Shown here: positions 17,610 through 25,851 of the stretch, piece after piece
Position numbering within the stretch: the stretch's first letter is position 1
Layout of the letters: each line of letters begins with the position of its first letter
NCBI RefSeq assembly: GCF_900177795.1
Contig: NZ_FXWJ01000005.1
Span: 1 to 64,000, forward strand
Direction of reading: 5' to 3'
Length of the DNA stretch: 64,000 nt
Source of the DNA: Plantibacter elymi (nom. nud.)
Lineage (GTDB): Bacteria > Actinomycetota > Actinomycetes > Actinomycetales > Microbacteriaceae
Position numbers and translations under genes: made by a program
The notes under the pieces: generated by a model
The model's input: only the letters and a program-made list of their open reading frames with translations
What the model was told of the DNA's origin: nothing
The model's database searches: none

Positions 17610-17866
17610 GTCTCCGGTCGCTCCCGCTCCCTGAGCCTGTCGAAGGGCCCACGCAATCCCGCGGCAGTATCCGCCCGACGTGCCGCGCCGGTCCCTGAGC
17701 CTGTCGAAGGGCCCACGCAATCGCGCGGCCGTGTCTGCTCGACGCACCACACCGGTCCCTGAGCTTGTCGAAGGGCGCAGGAACCGGACGTCCGCGCGGC
17801 AGCAGGACACTCGCGTCCCATGTGTCCTGTTGCAGGGCGGTTCTCCTGCTGTCAGGAGGACGATCG
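17610..17866. repeat. REP-element array, 64-bp tandem unit
   Basis: Three forward REP motifs (CCCTGAGCCTGTCGAAGG type) start at 17626, 17690 and 17754, a spacing of exactly 64 bp, with the shared spacer GGGCCCACGCAATC. All are in the same direction, unlike the usual inverted pairs. No gene seen; it lies at the convergent 3' ends of the XRE gene and the lipoprotein gene. Confidence 0.88.
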
Positions 17867-18325
17867 CTACTGCGTGTCGCTCGTCGTCGGTTGGACCGGG
17901 CGGGTGAAGACGTTCTCGCTGATCTTCGTCCAGTCCTCGGCGGGATCGAGCGCGGTGTCGACGACGGCGTCGGAGAGCACCGTGTATTCGTTGACGCTGT
18001 CGCTCATGCTGACGCGGTCACCGCTACCGCAGGCTCGGAACGGCTGGGTCTCCGCGAACACGATGATGCAGATCCGAGATTGCCCCTGCTCGGTCGCCGA
18101 CGCGAGGAAGATCTCCGTGTCGCCTTGGACGGCGACGAGTCGGGTCGATTCGGCGTCGATGGCGAGCGGGTCGTCGCTGCCGGCTCCGGTGGTGCTCGAG
18201 GGGAGACGATCCTTGTCGGCCTGGTCGCCTTCGAGGTCGGCGTAGCTCGTCACCCCTCCGGTGCATGCGCTCAGCCCGGCGGCGAGTGTGAGTGCGATGA
18301 GTCCTGATGCGATGCGTCGATGCAT
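17867..18325 (-). CDS. Putative secreted lipoprotein
   Basis: 152 residues. Signal peptide MHRRIASGLIALTLAAGLSACTGG with lipobox LSAC gives a mature lipoprotein starting at the Cys near residue 20. The exported domain contains two further Cys (RICIIVF and FRACGSG) that could pair. GGGGGAC before the ATG at 18325 supports the start; the longer frame upstream is Ser-rich and not plausible. Family not recognised. Probably anchored on the outer face of the membrane; followed upstream by a membrane protein gene on the same strand. Confidence 0.75.
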   Translation of the reverse strand: MHRRIASGLIALTLAAGLSACTGGVTSYADLEGDQADKDRLPSSTTGAGSDDPLAIDAESTRLVAVQGDTEIFLASATEQGQSRICIIVFAETQPFRACGSGDRVSMSDSVNEYTVLSDAVVDTALDPAEDWTKISENVFTRPVQPTTSDTQ

Positions 18326-18356
18326 GTGACGTCCCCCGATGTCGATTCCCGACAGC

Positions 18357-18989
18357 CTACGACTCCTGCTCCCGGACGCCAGCCGCGACGGCTGACTCGC
18401 GGCTGGCGAGGGCGATGGCGACGATCCCGAGGAAGACGGGGCCGACGACACGGACCCACCCGTCGAGGATGACGATGATCGGGATGAAGAGGGACACGTT
18501 CGAACCCGCCGCCACGACGATGATCTGCTGGACGACCCACGATGCTGCGGTCACCGCCACGACCCACAGCGGCGCGAGGTTCCAGGGGCGGGCCACGATT
18601 CCGGCGCGCGCGATCTGCGTCGTCGCGATGGCCGCGAGCACGAACTGGATGAGCAGGTCGATGTAACCGAAGCTGAGGAAGGTCTCGACGGCGGCCGGGA
18701 TCGTCGCCAGGCCGCGGACGAACGAGCTGATCGTCATCCAGACGCCGAGCGCGATGAGGGCGCCGGTGCCGAGCGGGCGCTTCGCGGTCACGCTGCTGGA
18801 ACGGTCCGAGCCGATCGCGAACAGGGCGATCGAGAAGACGGACAAGAACGTCGCGAGGATGCCACCGGTCGGCCCGAGGAACGACCCGATCTGGACGAGT
18901 GGGCCGAGGAGGACCGACCCGACCAGGAGCGCTCCGGCGACGATCCACACCTGCTTGGACCCTGACGTGACTGCATTCGTTTCCCCCAT
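18357..18989 (-). CDS. Integral membrane protein, unknown function
   Basis: 210 residues with about six hydrophobic segments starting VWIVAGALLVGSVLLGPLVQIGSF. No family named. The frame is open to 19577, but that upstream part reads through REP repeats; the ATG at 18989 (MGETNAVTSGSKQ) is the natural start, with TAGACT eight bases upstream. It precedes the lipoprotein gene by 31 bp on the same strand, and the two may form an operon. Confidence 0.68.
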   Translation of the reverse strand: MGETNAVTSGSKQVWIVAGALLVGSVLLGPLVQIGSFLGPTGGILATFLSVFSIALFAIGSDRSSSVTAKRPLGTGALIALGVWMTISSFVRGLATIPAAVETFLSFGYIDLLIQFVLAAIATTQIARAGIVARPWNLAPLWVVAVTAASWVVQQIIVVAAGSNVSLFIPIIVILDGWVRVVGPVFLGIVAIALASRESAVAAGVREQES

Positions 18990-19214
18990 GGGCGCCCAGT
19001 CTACGGACGGCCCTGTTTCGCCTCGTGGGTCCCCGGTCCGTGAGCCCGTCGAAGGACGCGCACCTGTCCTCGGTCCCTGAGCTGCGCCGCACTGAGCCTG
19101 CCGAAGTGTCGAAGGGCGCGCACCCCTTTCTGGTCCCTGAGCCTGTCGAAGGGCGCTCACCCCTTCCTGGTCCCTGAGCCTGTCGAAGGGCCTGCACGCA
19201 GGACCCGAGCTGTG
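18990..19214. repeat. Cluster of four same-direction REP-like elements
   Basis: Forward copies of the REP motif start near 19035 (GGTCCGTGAGCCCGTCGAAG), 19071 (GGTCCCTGAGCTG, degenerate and running into GAGCCTGCCGAAG), 19132 and 19169. The last two (GGTCCCTGAGCCTGTCGAAG) are followed by GGGCGCTCACCCCTTCCT-type spacers, 37 bp apart. No gene. It separates the membrane protein from the hydrolase. Confidence 0.85.
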
Positions 19215-19227
19215 TAGCGTGGCACGG

Positions 19228-20184
19228 ATGACCGAGGAGCAAGCCGACCCGCACACCACCGGTTTCGTCGACGTGGACGGCGGAGCGTCGATCTTCGTCG
19301 AGGAGTCCGGCACCCCCGACGGCGTTCCCGCGCTCTGGTTGCACGGCGGCCCCGGCGGGTCGCTGGGCTCCGGTTGGTACCGATCGCACTTCGACCTGTC
19401 GCGGTACCGCCTCATCGGTATCGACCAGCGCGGGAGCGGCCGCAGCATCCCGAACATCGTGGACGCGCGCGACCAGCTCGACGAGCACACGACCCAGCGT
19501 CTGATCGCCGACATCGAGCAGGTGCGTGAGGCGCTGGGTGTGGAGCGCTGGGTCGTGGCGGGGGTCTCGTGGGGCACGACCCTCGCGCTCGCCTACGCGC
19601 AGGAGCATCCCGACCGGGTGATCGCGCTCGCCCTCGTCGCAGTGACGACCACGAGTCGCGACGAGGTCGACTGGATCACCGAGGGCGTCGGCCGCGTCTT
19701 CCCCGAGGAGTGGGCCCGGTTCGAAGCCGACAGCGACCGGCGGGACGGCGAGTGGGTCGTCGAGGCCTACGCGCGTCGTCTCCGCGAGGGCGACGCGACG
19801 GACCGCACACGCGCCGCGACCGCCTGGGACCGCTGGGAGAGCGCGCACGTGTCGCTCGACCACCCGGAACGCGTCGGCCAGTTATTCGCCGACGCGACCG
19901 TGCGCGAGGCGTTCGCGACGCTCGTCACCCACTACTGGAGTCACGACGGCTTCCTCACCGGCGACCGGGCGGTGCTGTCACGGATGGACCGGATCGCGCA
20001 CCTCCCCGGAGCGCTGGTCCACGGCCGACGTGACATCAGCGGACCGGCCGCGACCGCCTGGCGCCTCCATCAGCTGTGGCCGGCGAGCGAACTGACGATC
20101 GTCGAGACCGAGGGCCACGGCGGCGCCGAGGAGAGCGCCGTGCTGCGTGCGGCGCTGGACCGCTTCGCGGCGCCGGGTCCCTGA
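19228..20184 (+). CDS. pip: Alpha/beta hydrolase, proline iminopeptidase (S33) family
   Basis: 318 residues. It has the signature of prolyl aminopeptidases: oxyanion loop LHGGPGGSLG, then IGIDQRGSGRS, the nucleophile elbow VAGVSWGTTLALAYA (GxSxG), a helical cap with WDRWE, the catalytic Asp in HGRRDISGP and the His in EGHGG. These enzymes cleave N-terminal proline. The ATG at 19228 follows TAGCGT by seven bases; a GTG three codons earlier is possible. Single-gene unit flanked by repeat clusters. Other S33 substrates cannot be excluded. Confidence 0.85.
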   Translation: MTEEQADPHTTGFVDVDGGASIFVEESGTPDGVPALWLHGGPGGSLGSGWYRSHFDLSRYRLIGIDQRGSGRSIPNIVDARDQLDEHTTQRLIADIEQVREALGVERWVVAGVSWGTTLALAYAQEHPDRVIALALVAVTTTSRDEVDWITEGVGRVFPEEWARFEADSDRRDGEWVVEAYARRLREGDATDRTRAATAWDRWESAHVSLDHPERVGQLFADATVREAFATLVTHYWSHDGFLTGDRAVLSRMDRIAHLPGALVHGRRDISGPAATAWRLHQLWPASELTIVETEGHGGAEESAVLRAALDRFAAPGP

Positions 20185-20448
20185 GCCCAGCCCCGCTCGC
20201 TGAGCGCATCGCCGTTCCCTGAGCTTGTCGAAGGGTCCTCGGGTCCGGCTGTCCGGCACTAAGGCTTCAGCCGGGTTGGGTGCCCCTCGTGTGCACTTCG
20301 ACAGGCTCAGTGACCGTAATTCGGTTCTGGGTCCCTGGTTCGGCGGTCGCGCTGCTCGCGCCCACCCTTCCGGTCCCTGAGCTTGTCGAAGGGCACCCCG
20401 GACTCACCACCTCCCAGCCGTGACAGCGGCGCATGGCACACTCGACCC
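20185..20448. repeat. Three REP-like elements upstream of a GNAT gene
   Basis: Forward element at about 20213-20236, inverted element at about 20291-20315 (GCACTTCGACAGGCTCAGTG) and forward element at about 20370-20394. No gene seen. The end of the stretch, with CACACT six bases before the ATG at 20449, would be the promoter of the acetyltransferase gene. Confidence 0.8.
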
Positions 20449-20925
20449 ATGGAACCCGAGGTCGTGATCCGTGTGGCCACGCCGGCCGACGCCGCCGGGC
20501 TCGCCGAGCTGAAGCTGCTGATGTCACCGCCGGCCGCCTCACTCGCCGACTGGGAACGGGCGCTGTTCGCCCATGACCTCGTCTCGTGGATCGCGGTCGA
20601 CCCCGACTCCCGGGTGTGCATGGTCGCCGAGGTCGACGATCGGGTCGTCGGCATGGCATGGCTCGTCGTGTTCTCCCGCGCACCCAACATCGGCGCACTC
20701 CGCCGACTGACGGGCGACGTGCAGAGTGTCTTCGTCCGCCCGGAGTTCCGCGGTCGCGGCATCGCCGGCCGTCTCGTCGACGGACTCCTCGACGCCGCAC
20801 GAGCTCGCGACATCGGCCGGGTCTCCGTCAGCTCGAACGACGCGGGAGCGCCGCTTTACCGCCGCGCCGGGTTCGAAGAAGCGCCGCTGCTCCTCGAATG
20901 GCGGGCCGACCCACCGGGCCACTGA
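20449..20925 (+). CDS. GNAT-family N-acetyltransferase
   Basis: 158 residues, a single GNAT domain: IRVATPADAAGLAELKLL (strand 1/helix 1), MVAEVDDRVVGMAWLVVF, then DVQSVFVRPEFRGRGIAGRLVDGLLDAARARDIGRVSVSSN with the acetyl-CoA motif RGRGIAG, and APLYRRAGFEEAP. Acts on an unknown amine. The open frame begins earlier but the ATG at 20449 (MEPEVVIRVATPADA) fits the family. Followed by a strong hairpin terminator. Confidence 0.88.
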   Translation: MEPEVVIRVATPADAAGLAELKLLMSPPAASLADWERALFAHDLVSWIAVDPDSRVCMVAEVDDRVVGMAWLVVFSRAPNIGALRRLTGDVQSVFVRPEFRGRGIAGRLVDGLLDAARARDIGRVSVSSNDAGAPLYRRAGFEEAPLLLEWRADPPGH

Positions 20926-20930
20926 ACGAC

Positions 20931-20985
20931 GAATCGCCCCGAATGGTCGCGCCAGGAGATCCTGGACGACCACTCGAGGCGATTC
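20931..20985. terminator. Bidirectional hairpin terminator
   Basis: Long inverted repeat with few mismatches: GAATCGCC near 20931 pairs with GGCGATTC ending at 20985, and the inner TGGTCG and CCAGGA pair with CGACCA and TCCTGG. It sits between convergent genes ending at 20925 and 21001. Confidence 0.75.
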
Positions 20986-21000
20986 GCGATGCGCCGTGAC

Positions 21001-21681
21001 TTACATGTCGCGGTAGCGCTTGGCCTCGGCGATGAGTTCACGCAGCTTGTCGGCGTCGACGTCGGGGCCGTAGCCGGGGGTGTCGCGCTGGATGCGCCAT
21101 CCCTCGGAGAGCGCGCCGATGTCGAGCGGCTCGAACCCGAAGGAGTCGATGAGTGCGGCGACCGTGGCCTTCGCGTCGGCGTCGTCACCGGCGATGACGA
21201 GGGCCCGGCGGTTCGGGGTGCCGGACGGCTTGCCCTTGGTGGTGAGGTCGGCCGCGTAGATGTGGTTGAACGCCTTCACGACCTTCGACTCCGGGAGGTG
21301 CGCCTGCAGCATCTCGGCCGTGGTGGTGGTCTCCTCGTCGAGCTCGGCGATGTGGCCGTCGCGCTCGGGGTAGTAGTTGTTCGTGTCGATGACGACCTTG
21401 CCCGCGAGCGGCGCGACGGGGACGGTGTCGATCGCGTGCAGCGGGATGGTGACGATCACGATGTCGCCACGCTCGGCCGCGTCGAGGGCGGTGCCGGCCG
21501 TGGCGTGCTCGCCGAGCTCCGAGACGAGGTCGGTGAGCGTCTCCGGTCCGCGCGAGTTGGACACGATGACGTCGTGACCCTGCGCCACCGTGAGGCGAGC
21601 GAGCTGAGAGCCGATGTTTCCTGAACCGATGATTCCGATGGTTGTCATGTTCAGGGGAACGGCGGGTGTGGGGTTGGGCAT
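21001..21681 (-). CDS. NADPH-dependent F420 reductase-like / NAD(P)-binding oxidoreductase
   Basis: 226 residues. Rossmann motif MTTIGIIGSGNIGSQLARLTVAQGHDVIVSNSRGPETL with the NADP-type Ser-Asn-Ser-Arg after strand 2, then VIDTNNYYPERDG and VVKAFNHIYAADL, as in F420H2:NADP oxidoreductase and its relatives (NADPH-dependent F420 reductase family). The start at 21681 has GGGAGCAGGA before it; an internal ATG at 21648 is the alternative and lacks a ribosome site. F420 use by this organism cannot be shown here. Convergent with the GNAT gene. Confidence 0.82.
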   Translation of the reverse strand: MPNPTPAVPLNMTTIGIIGSGNIGSQLARLTVAQGHDVIVSNSRGPETLTDLVSELGEHATAGTALDAAERGDIVIVTIPLHAIDTVPVAPLAGKVVIDTNNYYPERDGHIAELDEETTTTAEMLQAHLPESKVVKAFNHIYAADLTTKGKPSGTPNRRALVIAGDDADAKATVAALIDSFGFEPLDIGALSEGWRIQRDTPGYGPDVDADKLRELIAEAKRYRDM

Positions 21682-21758
21682 TCCTGCTCCCGGTGATTCT
21701 CAGCGGACGTTCAACCGCGATTCCCGAGCTGCGTCCCAGTGCCGTGCCGTGCGTCTGG

Positions 21759-22346
21759 TCAGTCCGGAGCCGCGACGCCGAGGAGCGCGCCGATCGCCAC
21801 GTCGAGTCGGGCGCGGACCTCGTCCTCCGGCTCGGGGGCGTAGGTGAGCTGGGAGGCGACGCCGCCCGCGAGCGCCCAGACGGCCCAGGCGGCGGTGTCG
21901 GGATCGACCCACGCGGGGATCTCGCCCTCAGCACGCCCGCGTGCCACGAGCGAGGCGATGAGGCCGCGGAGTCGGGTGTCGCTCTCGGTGATGGCGGCGG
22001 CGATGTCCGGGTCGATCAACGCGACCTGCGCGAACACCTCGCCCTGGCGGTGTGCGGCTCGGCGCGGTCTGTCGAGTGGGAGGACGCCGATGAACAGGTC
22101 GACGAGCCACCCGCGCAGGTTCGGGCGGCCCGGTTCGCCGGGTGGCAGGGGTGCCGAGGTGTCGCGGAGTCGGGTGAACGCCGCCGTCACCATCCGCTGC
22201 TTGCTCGGGAAGGCCTTCTGCACGGAACCGAGCGAGCAGTCGTCCTCACTCGCGACGGCGCGGAACGACAGTGCGCCCAGGCCGGACCGCGCGACGATCC
22301 GCAGCGCCGCATCGGCGAGTTGGGTTTGGCGCTCGGTCAGGTCCAC
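21759..22346 (-). CDS. TetR-family transcriptional regulator
   Basis: 195 residues. N-terminal TetR HTH (DLTERQTQLADAALRIVARSGLGALSFRAVASEDDCSLGSVQKAFPSKQRMVTAAF) and an all-helical ligand domain with a TetR_C pattern. The start is the GTG at 22346, set by TACCCT six bases upstream (leaderless). The frame is open to 22664, but that part is the complement of the CPBP gene. Its start lies directly against the stop of the CPBP protease gene upstream, so both are probably linked; a palindrome over the CPBP promoter is a likely target. Confidence 0.88.
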   Translation of the reverse strand: MDLTERQTQLADAALRIVARSGLGALSFRAVASEDDCSLGSVQKAFPSKQRMVTAAFTRLRDTSAPLPPGEPGRPNLRGWLVDLFIGVLPLDRPRRAAHRQGEVFAQVALIDPDIAAAITESDTRLRGLIASLVARGRAEGEIPAWVDPDTAAWAVWALAGGVASQLTYAPEPEDEVRARLDVAIGALLGVAAPD

Positions 22347-22350
22347 GTTC

Positions 22351-23184
22351 TCAGGGTAGGGCTGGGGCGTCGGTCGTCGCTGCGCCGTCCGACCGCGAGG
22401 ACGTTCGTCGCCCGAGGAGCACCGCGTAGCCGAGCATGACGACGCAGGCCGCGCCGAGTCCGATGAGTGACCGGCTGTCGGTCGCGTCACCGCCGATGAA
22501 GCTGACGAAGTTCCAAGCGGCGTGCCAGGCGATCGCGGGCCAGAGGCTGCCGGTGAGCACGAGGAGTTGGGCGGCGACGAGGCCGAACAGGGCTGCGAAC
22601 GCCACCTGCATGATGGAGGATCCGACGTCCGCACCGCCCGCGAGGTTCGCCAGGTGCAGGACACCGAAGAAGACGGAACTGCCCACGATCGCCGTGCGGG
22701 TGCTGCGTGCGCGGAGGATCGCGAACACGATGCCGCGGAACCAGGTCTCCTCGTTCAGCGCGACGGCGACGACGAGGACCCCGCATGCCGCGACGGTCGG
22801 TGCGTCGACCCGGACGCCCTGGGTGCCGAGGATGATCAGGACGGTGGCTGCCGCCGGGGCGAACCAGAGTGCGGCGCGCGCTCGCCGCGGACGCCGGAAG
22901 CCGTAGTCGCGGACTCGAGGCGGCGACAGGCGCATGACGACCAGGCCGAGGATCGCGGAGACGGCGGCCCCGGCGGCGAGCGTGAGGGCTGCTCCGGCCT
23001 CGCTCGCCCCGGAGAGTTGCGCTGCTGCTGACGCGCCGGCCGTGAACACCACGGGGACGAGGGCGAAGGCGATGGCGGCGAGCCATGCTGTGCGCACGCG
23101 CCAGCTCGCGGTGGGGTGGTCGCCAGGCGGTCCTTGCTCGGGGGAGGGGGCCGGTGCCGAGGCTGAGTCGGGGAGGGAGTGCAT
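22351..23184 (-). CDS. CPBP-family intramembrane metalloprotease
   Basis: 277 residues with about eight membrane segments. It carries the CPBP (CaaX protease and bacteriocin-processing) motifs: LNEETWFRGIVFAILRARS (EExxxR), FFGVLHLANLAGG with His, and AIAWHAAWNF with HxxxN. Such proteins cleave substrates within the membrane or give bacteriocin immunity; the substrate is unknown. The ATG at 23184 is set by TATTCT six bases upstream. Together with the adjacent TetR gene it forms a likely regulated pair. Confidence 0.88.
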   Translation of the reverse strand: MHSLPDSASAPAPSPEQGPPGDHPTASWRVRTAWLAAIAFALVPVVFTAGASAAAQLSGASEAGAALTLAAGAAVSAILGLVVMRLSPPRVRDYGFRRPRRARAALWFAPAAATVLIILGTQGVRVDAPTVAACGVLVVAVALNEETWFRGIVFAILRARSTRTAIVGSSVFFGVLHLANLAGGADVGSSIMQVAFAALFGLVAAQLLVLTGSLWPAIAWHAAWNFVSFIGGDATDSRSLIGLGAACVVMLGYAVLLGRRTSSRSDGAATTDAPALP

Positions 23185-23190
23185 GCCCAG

Positions 23191-23207
23191 AGAATACACA
23201 TGTATTC
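23191..23207 (-). promoter_or_regulatory. Leaderless promoter overlapped by a TetR-type palindrome
   Basis: GAATACA (23192-23198), two bases, then TGTATTC (23201-23207) make a perfect 7-bp dyad. On the minus strand the -10 TATTCT (23196-23191) lies inside it, six bases before the ATG of the CPBP gene. A repressor bound here would block the promoter; the neighbouring TetR protein is the obvious candidate. Confidence 0.6.
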
Positions 23208-23293
23208 CGAGCGGCGTGACTACCGGATGCGGTCGCGTACGGGGCGGCTCGCCCAAGCCGTCACTGAGTTCCCTTCGGTCACCGAGCTCCCCC

Positions 23294-23345
23294 GCCGGTC
23301 ACTGAGCTTGTCGAAGTGCGCCCTTCGACCGGCTCAGTAACCGGG
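23294..23345. terminator. REP-like inverted pair forming a hairpin
   Basis: GGTCACTGAGCTTGTCGAAG faces CCTTCGACCGGCTCAGTAACC with only a few bases between them. It lies just after the stop codon of the AlkD-like gene and would act as its terminator. Same family as the other REP elements. Confidence 0.7.
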
Positions 23346-23367
23346 CTCGGCCGTCGCAACGCCCGCC

Positions 23368-24477
23368 TCACTCCACCGGCGGCAGCAGCTCGAACGCCAG
23401 CGGTTCGGTCGCGACCCCGTTCACCTGCAGCGCGATCCCGTGCGCACCCGGGTGGTAGCGACGGGTGGTGATCGCGCGGAACGAGTGCTCCCGCGTGAGG
23501 AGGATGTGCTCGCCGGGGGCCAGCTCGGTCGTCGTCAGCTTGAACGTCTTCGTCGTCTGCGAGCCGTTCGCCTTCTGGTGGTGGACGACGTAGTCGATCG
23601 CCAAGCGGGCCGTGTCGGTACCGGTGTTGCGGACGGTCGCGACGAATCGGACCGTGCCGCCGAACGGGATGTGCGCGCTGTCGACCGCGAAGCCCTCGAC
23701 CTCCGTCGTCGCCGCGCCGAAGCCGAGGGCAGCGAGGGCGCCCGGGTTGCCGCGCTTCACGAGGGTACGCAGCGCGTGGCGGACGAGCGTCGGAGTGTTG
23801 GCGTCGGGGTCGGCGAGCCAGCGGCCGGCAGTTACGACGACGAGGTCGGGGTCGTCGCGGCTGAGGTCGTTGAGGTGATTGGCGACGGACCGGCGCACGT
23901 ATTCGCTCGGGTCGCGGTAGAGGGCGTCGAGGATCGGGACGGTGACGCCCGGGTTCGCGACGATCTCCCGCACGCGCACGGCCCACGGCAGGTAGGGGCG
24001 GGTTCCTTCGCTGGCGAGGCGGCGGATGTGCTCGTTGTCGGAGATTGTCCAGTCGAGGACGATGGCGAGCGCGCGGTCGACGTCGTGGCGGAGCAGGGTG
24101 CGGATGGCGAACTCGGCGCTGAGGCGCTCGGTGAGTTCGGCGAGGAGCCGCAAGGCGTCGTCGAAGGCATCGGGGGTGCCCTCGTCGACAGCACGGGCCG
24201 CGACGGCGCTCGTCACCGGCCAGATCAGCCAGCCGGTGAACGCGGGGTTCGTCGCCTGGGCGGTACGGATGACGCCGGCGAGCGTCGCGTAGTCGCCCGG
24301 GACGTCCTGGAGCAGGGCGTCGCGCAGGAGGTCCGCGCGTTCGCGGAGAGCGAGGCCGTCGAGTCGCTCGGCAGCGTGGGCCGTGGCGACGAACGGGTTG
24401 CTCGGCGCGGTCTCCTGAAGCGAGCGGGTGAGGGTGCGGGCGACGGCGGTGCCGAGGAGCTCGTCTGCGAAGGGCAT
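23368..24477 (-). CDS. DNA alkylation repair protein, AlkD/HEAT-repeat type
   Basis: 369 residues. The N-terminal two-thirds is helical with HEAT-like repeats as in AlkD (LLRDALLQDVPGDYATLAGVIR... LLAELTERLSAEFAIRTLLRHDVDRALAIVLDWTISDNEHIRRLASEGTRPYLPWAVRVREI... YRDPSEYVRRSVANHLNDLSRDDPDLVV). AlkD-type proteins excise alkylated bases. The C-terminal 100 residues (VRFVATVRNTGTDTARLAIDYVVHHQKANGSQTTKTFKLTTTELAPGEH) form an added Ig-like beta domain. The ATG at 24477 (MPFADELLG) is chosen because the upstream frame reads through repeats. Stands alone. Confidence 0.8.
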   Translation of the reverse strand: MPFADELLGTAVARTLTRSLQETAPSNPFVATAHAAERLDGLALRERADLLRDALLQDVPGDYATLAGVIRTAQATNPAFTGWLIWPVTSAVAARAVDEGTPDAFDDALRLLAELTERLSAEFAIRTLLRHDVDRALAIVLDWTISDNEHIRRLASEGTRPYLPWAVRVREIVANPGVTVPILDALYRDPSEYVRRSVANHLNDLSRDDPDLVVVTAGRWLADPDANTPTLVRHALRTLVKRGNPGALAALGFGAATTEVEGFAVDSAHIPFGGTVRFVATVRNTGTDTARLAIDYVVHHQKANGSQTTKTFKLTTTELAPGEHILLTREHSFRAITTRRYHPGAHGIALQVNGVATEPLAFELLPPVE

Positions 24478-24819
24478 ACGGCGATCATGGCGTGTGCCGC
24501 TGACAGGTTTGCCGCTGGGCCTGGGCTGAGTCGCCCGAATATGTTCCGTTTTCGCGCTATCTGCGACAGATCTGGGCGACTCAAGGTGCCTGGGCGTCGC
24601 CACCCGTGCTGAGTCGCCCGAAACTGTTCCAATCTCGCCCGATTCGCAACACATCAGGGCAACTCAAGGTGCCTGGGTGCCGCCGTCTCGGGAGTCAGCT
24701 GGGGTTGCCGTGAGTCGCCCGAAACTGTTCCAATATCGCCCGTTTTCCGACACATCCGGGCAACTCAGCGCGACGGCACGTTCTGCCTCCGTTCACCCGG
24801 TCGCGATAGCCTGGCGCGC
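24478..24819. repeat. Three copies of a 57-bp element with terminal inverted repeats
   Basis: Copies at 24527-24583, 24610-24666 and 24711-24767, each exactly 57 bp. Each starts TGAGTCGCCCGAA and ends in GGGCGACTCA or GGGCAACTCA, so the ends are inverted repeats; the middle (CTGTTCCAATATCGCCCG type) is conserved in copies 2 and 3. Copies are linked by GGTGCCTGGG-type spacers. Unrelated to the REP family. The promoter of the next gene follows (TAGCCT at 24807-24812). Confidence 0.85.
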
Positions 24820-25347
24820 ATGACTGCATCGCTGACTGCCCTGGCCGAAGAACTCACGCGTCGGGGCCTCGTCGCCTCTCCGGAGATCGAGGACACCTTC
24901 GTCTACGGGCTCGCCCGCTTCGACGCGATCGATGCCGAGGTCATGCTCAACGTCGACCCCGAGCCCGAAGAGCAGGAGGGCGAGCCGGAGCCGGCGGCGC
25001 TCGCCGACTTGGCGCAGCGGGTGCTGTCGACGCCTGTGGCGGAATGGAAGGTGCTGCTCGACCGCGTGGCGTCGGAGATCGAAGAGGCCGTCGAGTCGGA
25101 CGAGGTCATCGAGACCGCCGACCTGCGTGACGACCTCGTGCTGCGCTCGGTGATCGTCTTCATCGACGCCGTGCTGCTCTCGTTCGACGCGCCGAAGCAG
25201 TTCCCCGACAGCTCGGTGCTCGTGCAGCTCGACGCCGACCTCGCGTTCGAGGCCGTCGAGGTCGAGCCCGACGAGGACGACGAAGAGGGTGTCGAGTCGA
25301 TCAAGTTCTCGACCGTCGAGGAGCTCGTGCGCCGCCTCTCGATGTGA
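24820..25347 (+). CDS. Acidic protein of unknown function
   Basis: 175 residues, strongly acidic (runs such as PEPEEQEGEPEP and EPDEDDEEG). No signal peptide or membrane segment; likely a soluble cytoplasmic protein with helical and beta parts. I do not recognise a family. The ATG at 24820 follows TAGCCT (24807-24812) by seven bases, so it is probably leaderless. A long complementary frame exists on the other strand, but the promoter and codon pattern favour this one. Confidence 0.7.
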   Translation: MTASLTALAEELTRRGLVASPEIEDTFVYGLARFDAIDAEVMLNVDPEPEEQEGEPEPAALADLAQRVLSTPVAEWKVLLDRVASEIEEAVESDEVIETADLRDDLVLRSVIVFIDAVLLSFDAPKQFPDSSVLVQLDADLAFEAVEVEPDEDDEEGVESIKFSTVEELVRRLSM

Positions 25348-25387
25348 GTGCGGCTGCCCCGATCCCTAAGCGTGCCGGAGGCCTGAC

Positions 25388-25729
25388 ATGGGCACGGTGA
25401 CACATGCTCTCCGGCAACCGATCCTCTGGGTGCTGCTCGCCATCGCCGCCGCCTACGTGACGGTGGTACTGCTGTTCGACGCGTTCTTCGAGGGCAGCTG
25501 CCAGGAGTCCTATCCCGCCCGGTGCCCGGTAATGGAACTGGAACCCGCAGCATTGGTCGTCACAGCGCTCCTGCTCCTCGGTATCGCGGCTGTCGCAGGC
25601 GTCTTGACTCGTCGGCCCCGTTCGCGCGCTCAAGCCGCCCTCCTGCTCGCGTTGTTCGCTGCATCGATCGTCCTGAGCGTCGCGGGGTTCCACCTCTCGT
25701 TGAGCCCGGCCTGGGAGATCCGCTACTGA
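25388..25729 (+). CDS. Small integral membrane protein
   Basis: 113 residues with three hydrophobic segments (ILWVLLAIAAAYVTVVLLF, ALVVTALLLLGIAAVAGVL, AALLLALFAASIVLSVAGF). The loop after the first helix has two Cys (GSCQESYPARCPVME) that may form an exported disulfide. No family recognised. It follows the acidic protein after 40 bp and ends before a strong terminator. Confidence 0.6.
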   Translation: MGTVTHALRQPILWVLLAIAAAYVTVVLLFDAFFEGSCQESYPARCPVMELEPAALVVTALLLLGIAAVAGVLTRRPRSRAQAALLLALFAASIVLSVAGFHLSLSPAWEIRY

Positions 25730-25792
25730 TCTCTACTGATCGCTGCTTCTCCGCTGGTAGCGGTTCGATCAATTCCGGCCATTCGACGACAA

Positions 25793-25828
25793 GACCCCAC
25801 GAACCGGCCGGAGCGGGTTGGTGGGGTC
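25793..25828. terminator. Bidirectional hairpin terminator
   Basis: GACCCCAC (25793-25800) pairs with GTGGGGTC (25821-25828), and the inner AACC with GGTT, leaving a 10-nt loop. It lies between convergent genes ending at 25729 and 25852. Confidence 0.8.
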
Positions 25829-25851
25829 CTGAGCGACGACGGGCGAAGTGA

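Noticed and set aside
24527-24767. CRISPR-like array
   Set aside because: Only three units, 57 bp each with internal variation, spacers of different length and partly similar to one another, and no cas genes in the window.
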